Shown piece by piece: positions 60,701 through 64,000 of a stretch of 64,000 bases of DNA (its first letter is position 1; the number at the start of each line of letters is the position of its first letter). The DNA is from Protula sp. h YS-2021 (taxonomy: Eukaryota; Annelida; Polychaeta; Sabellida; Serpulidae), in NCBI GenBank assembly GCA_949752745.1, contig OX457029.1, positions 43,324,500 through 43,388,499 of the forward strand, given 5' to 3'. Under the pieces are notes generated by a model. It saw nothing but the letters and a program-made list of their open reading frames with translations, was not told the origin of the DNA and made no database searches. A program made the position numbers and the translations under genes.

Positions 60701-63261
60701 GAGAGGATAGATTAAATGGCGATGCATAAAATACTGCGCTACTGTTATCATCATTGCGATGCGAACCGTTTGGATTTTAACCTTCAAATTCCGAGTAGCT
60801 CTTTTAGATACTGCCTAGCTTTCCCACTTAGTAATGAATCTTAACTTCCTATTGCGGCTTACCACAATACAGTAAAACATTTAAGACAGAGGGTGGGGGG
60901 GGGGGGGGGGGGAGTCAATAAAAAAATTATAATAACGTTAATATAATAATATAATATTTTAGATGCTCCGAATAAAATGCGCAACTATTTATGAGTTCAG
61001 AATTGAAAACAGACACATAAATAATAAAAATAGTGATATTTTAGTCTTTCTTTTTCTGAACTGAGGTAGTTTTGAAACATGTTTTAGATTACGGCTTATA
61101 CAATGACTTGCACGCTTCCTACTCAAAACGCAAATTTTGTATCCTAACCAAGCTGGAAACATGCTACTACGCTGATATATGTGTGTTCATGGGGAAGGGA
61201 GGCGGGGGGGGGGGGAGGCTAAGGAGACATCTGTATGTGCTTTCACAAAAACTTTCGTTTTAACTCATGCACAGGAACAAGTGCTACATATATACATACA
61301 AATCATTTTCAGAGTATTATGACCTGGAAGGTCAAATCCACATATTTTGTCATTATGCATGCTCGCACCAGCCAATAACGTAAACAGCAAGCTTGGATTG
61401 CCATTTGACAGAACTTTTAAAACAAAATTAAAATGTGTCAGAATTTTACGTCGATACAAAAATTCCAGAATGTTCTTTTTTATATGTCATTGTGGACAGC
61501 TTTCGCCAAACAAAACTGCCGTTCTAGTCCCATATAATCATTCGGCATGAAGTTGTGTTTTCAAAACCGAGTATTTCTATGTTGGCAGAATAGGAATTGG
61601 GAAAAAGGAAACCGCCCACGTTCTTTAACGCTTATTAAAAATAGCTTGGTCTCGTCACTGGAATTTTTCGACATACACAACTTGAACAGTCCCATGGCAA
61701 TCCATAAGAGTAGTCCATATTTGCGGATCTCAGTCCATTCTGTCCTAAAAACCCGCGCTCAAACTTTAGGTTTCACCTGCTTTCCACCTGGCTCCAAGAA
61801 GCGGTGCGCTACTGGGGTTCGACGTATCGCTTCAATTCTTAACTATATAACGACATGCACGTCACCTGCGCTCGCTTTGAGGCACCTCTTTGACGATTTT
61901 GTGCAAGATTAAACGACCGACAAGTCTTTATTTGCACCTGCCCTCAAAGTACAACGACAATGATGTACAACCTCTGTGTTAAGTTTACATCTAAAGAGCA
62001 TGATTTATTATGTGCAAGATGGACAGAATATTTTGTGATTATCATCAAAAACTTATGAATTAACATAACGCTTATTAAAAATAGCTTGATCTCGTCATTG
62101 GAATTTTTCGACATACACAACTTGAACAGTCCCATGGCAATCAATAAGAGTAGTCCATATTTTCGGATCTCAGTCCATTCTGTCCTAAAAACCCGCGCTC
62201 AAACTTTAGGTTTCACCTGCTTTCCACCTGGCTCCAAGAAGCGGTGCGCTACTGGGGTTCGACGTATCGCTTCAATTCTTAACTATATAACGACATGCAC
62301 GTCACATGCGCTCGCTTGAGGCACTTCTTTGACGACTTTGTGCAAGATTAAACGACCTACAAGTCTTTATTTGTACTTGCTAAATGGCCTCAAAGTACAA
62401 CGACAATGATGTACAACTTCTGTGTTAAATTTACATCCAAGGAACATGATTTATTATGTGAAAGATGGACAGTATATTTTGTGATTATCGCCAAAAACTT
62501 ATGAATTAACATTTGCTTACATACAGGGAGCATGGTTTATTACGTGAAACAGTATGAGTCCATTTTGTAACTATCCAATGAAAACTTATGAACTAAAATT
62601 TTAAAAAGCATGGAAGTTCAGTATTATGGGTGTAAGGAATAAATATATATAATCCTGCATCTATCAACTATCTGAGTAAATATTTAACAGATAACCAGTA
62701 ACCCTACGAGTATTAATAAATTTTTATTCACTTGACATTTCACTTTTCTGCACTTTAACGAAGAAATAAAAGATATGCAGTCTATTAAAAACTGTACCTG
62801 TTTTGAAAAAGGGTATACTGTGTCTGAATTTTTAGCACAAGTTTGAATAATAGGGACTGGTAGAATTCGCGCCTCAAAACATATGAAGTTAACCCCTATT
62901 AGCGAAATAATGGATAACTTCGCTCTGTATAGCTATTAAATGCTGCATTGCTGCCAAACTGCTCTTTGCACTGGCCCTTTTCAACTGGAATGTATTTCTA
63001 TCGACCATAAACGAACATACATAGCCAGTTTTTTTAAGTCGGCTGTCAAAACACCAGAGTTCTGGAAAAATCAGCAGTAAATACCCATATTATTGCTCAG
63101 AGGTTTCACGTCCTGAATAAAACTTCCCTGATACCTCACCATAAATAAAAGGAACTTAAGCTCTGTTTCCGTATGGGTTATATTAGTGACGAGAGCATAC
63201 CTATCTCGTCAACTTTCGACAAAAACTTGTCTGTTTCCCCCAAATCTGGAATGTTCGCCAT
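51748..63261 (-). CDS. TTC12: TTC12, complete, 18 exons
   Basis: Exons: 63201-63261, 60464-60619, 60176-60214, 59896-60044, 59185-59295, 58510-58642, 58011-58202, 57448-57517, 57068-57129, 56726-56903, 56318-56407, 55733-55793, 55233-55364, 54776-54904, 54305-54451, 53451-53550, 52136-52361, 51748-51820. Phases join throughout to 702 codons plus stop; human TTC12 has 705. The N-terminus is [21 protein letters not shown] charged region ([14 protein letters not shown]) precedes three TPRs at residues ~108-210 ([54 protein letters not shown]). Armadillo-like helices fill ~250-690 ([11 protein letters not shown] near the end). The C-terminus is [22 protein letters not shown]12 is a cytoplasmic factor for assembly of axonemal dynein arms; human loss causes primary ciliary dyskinesia. 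Intron 4 appears to use a GC donor. No exon has an in-frame stop. Confidence 0.96.
52390..53280. repeat. ~32-bp minisatellite in TTC12 intron 17
   Basis: About 27 degenerate units built on GCACAACATGCGGGTCATAC followed by ACACATGACAAA. The left third uses a variant with ACAGGAGTCATACACATATG. It produces spurious Thr/His-rich ORFs on the plus strand. Confidence 0.85.
53799..54265. mobile_element. MITE with ~85-bp inverted repeats
   Basis: TTATTTAAAATAAGAATTCT with AAACCAGATATTTTTGGTAG at the left is mirrored at the right (about 54181-54265). The interior is AT-rich and non-coding. It lies in TTC12 intron 15, about 40 bases from the donor of exon 54305-54451. A target duplication was not clear. 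Confidence 0.7.
55574..55703 (-). mobile_element. tRNA-derived SINE fragment, second copy
   Basis: Shares with 7824-7993 the landmarks TTTCGACC, GGGCTAGATCACC, GCTAAGCGAATG, GACGTTCGCC and TGGTAAGCATGG, and has a B-box-like CGTCGAATCC at its tRNA end. It lies in TTC12 intron 12, just upstream of exon 13's neighbour at 55733. Confidence 0.6.
57152..57265. repeat. 27-30-bp minisatellite, ~4 units
   Basis: Units of AAACTCGTATCTAAAACGCA followed by ACAAGA(AGA)C, in TTC12 intron 8 just upstream of the exon 57068-57129 acceptor. Confidence 0.8.
58676..58990. repeat. Probable dispersed repeat in TTC12 intron 5
   Basis: Contains a poly-C run and GCATGGACAGACGGACC, a string typical of the ends of (ACGG)-bearing dispersed repeats seen elsewhere in the window. 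AGTCCCTTCCCAGGGCTAAAGCCCTAGTTAGG adds a small palindrome. Ends are not resolved. Confidence 0.4.
60325..60381. repeat. (GAA)n microsatellite, ~19 units
   Basis: Uninterrupted GAA repeat between TTC12 exons 2 and 3, about 83 bases downstream of exon 2. It creates artefactual poly-Lys or poly-Phe frames. Confidence 0.95.
61622..62580. repeat. 440-bp tandem duplication in TTC12 intron 1
   Basis: 61622-62061 is repeated from 62062 with about 95 percent identity by eye. A partial third copy of the end segment (CATGGTTTATTA...AAAACTTATGAA) reaches about 62580. No protein similarity was recognised, so the identity of the unit is unknown. Confidence 0.85.
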
Positions 63262-63821
63262 GTTGTTTACACTCGATACACGCACTGACTACTTGCGCCA
63301 CTAAATGTGAACAGTTATCTGAATATTTATAATTACGCAGTGTGGTAAAAATCGCGTAAATATCTCAGGTCAGTCCCTGCCAATCCGATACTGATACATG
63401 AAGATTACAGCTGCCTTTCTTGCATATGGTAGCCACCACAAGCGAAAACATATACAGAAGATATATTCTCAGAAACAATGTTATTGTAAAATGTACAGTC
63501 TGCAAAAAGAGCAATTCGAATTGCAAATGGCGTTGGAAGGTATGAAAATAAAAATAATTTATTTATTGACTCTCGCTTTCTAAAAGCTTAAAATTTAAAA
63601 CTGTAGTAATAATATTTAAGGCAAAAGTGTACTCCTTGCCTTGCAATATCCAGCTTTGTTTGCTCTTTGCATATAATGAAAGAATAACATGACAACACGG
63701 AAATTTTAACCATGTTTATTCGCGAACCACCTAAGATCACATTGTTAATGATTGAAAGGTATAGAGTTGTGGAAGGTATTACCGGTTGAACTCAAATCTT
63801 AACATTTCACGGAAACTTTAG
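63262..63821. promoter_or_regulatory. Possible shared promoter region of TTC12 and a divergent ORF
   Basis: 560 bases between the TTC12 start (minus) and an ORF running right (plus). Neither a TATA box nor an X-box-like RFX site could be assigned confidently by eye. The call rests only on divergent arrangement. Confidence 0.3.
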
Positions 63822-64000
63822 ATGAGTCGTCTATGGAAAGTCAAAGCGTCAACACGGTTGAAAAGAATGCACATGCTTGTACAGAATGTGGTGCATTATA
63901 CAACAGCGAAGAAGCTTTTGCTCAAACACATGGAGCAGTGTGGTGAGGATGCTGATGACAGGAGTTCTGAAAGTGAGTCAGAAACAGACTCTGAAAGTGA
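63822..64000 (+). CDS. Partial ORF with acidic Ser/Glu tract, runs off window
   Basis: From the ATG at 63822 a frame stays open to the window end and finishes in DADDRSSESESETDSESE. In another frame, from the ATG at 63833, HACTECGALYNSEEAFA precedes a stop. Joined by a single-base shift near 63928, the two would form a CxxC...HxxxC finger followed by an acidic tail, a pattern seen near the start of some invertebrate mobile-element or virus-like ORFs. Either the gene is frameshifted or one reading is accidental. No product can be named. Confidence 0.35.
   Translation, partial: MSRLWKVKASTRLKRMHMLVQNVVHYTTAKKLLLKHMEQCGEDADDRSSESESETDSES

Overview
This is a eukaryotic, AT-rich, intron-containing animal genome window. 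The gene set (two motile-cilium genes, a multi-finger C2H2 protein, an EGF/sushi gene) and the repeat fauna suggest a lophotrochozoan, most likely a bivalve mollusc. The repeats behind that inference are an I/Nimb-like non-LTR element with a CCHC ORF1, a FLYWCH-MULE transposon, short Helitron-like elements, and 178-bp core repeats ending in (ACGG)n as in the oyster 'pearl' elements. Long G/C homopolymers and microsatellites are frequent. The assignment to bivalves is inference.

Layout. (1) 1.5-8.2 kb, minus strand: a complete five-exon CFAP126 (Flattop) gene, 183 codons plus stop, with repeat-rich introns. (2) 8.2-19.4 kb: mostly intergenic, with a Ty3/gypsy gag remnant (11.5 kb), unrecognised ORFs, a small EGF/sushi gene on the minus strand (15.35-17.22 kb) and a Helitron-like element. 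(3) 19.4-22.8 kb: a decayed FLYWCH-MULE DNA transposon whose left inverted repeat was split by a 5'-truncated L1/Tx1-like retrotransposon. Both insertions keep target-site duplications. (4) 25.7-29.3 kb, minus strand: a complete three-exon C2H2 zinc-finger gene (788 aa, 11 fingers). Its first intron is an expanded VNTR that repeats the splice acceptor. (5) 29.7-36.2 kb: a second Helitron-like copy, a 458-bp MULE-type MITE and a remnant of an I-like retrotransposon. (6) 36.2-44.6 kb: a nearly full-length minus-strand I-like retrotransposon nested in the older plus-strand relative, then a 1743-bp tandem duplication. (7) 44.6-50.4 kb: two ~2.8-3.0 kb units, each filled by a 51-bp tandem repeat. 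(8) 51.7-63.3 kb, minus strand: a complete 18-exon TTC12 gene (702 aa). (9) 63.8-64 kb: start of a plus-strand ORF leaving the window.

Functional links. CFAP126 (a doublet-microtubule inner protein) and TTC12 (a cytoplasmic assembly factor for axonemal dynein) both serve motile cilia and lie about 43 kb apart on the same strand. The zinc-finger gene is probably a DNA-binding regulator, but nothing in the sequence ties it to them. Most of the remaining sequence is transposons and tandem repeats. I found no clearly undescribed enzymatic system. The most distinctive material is structural: nested transposons with intact target-site duplications, the 51-bp (17-codon) arrays, and the VNTR that copies a splice acceptor.
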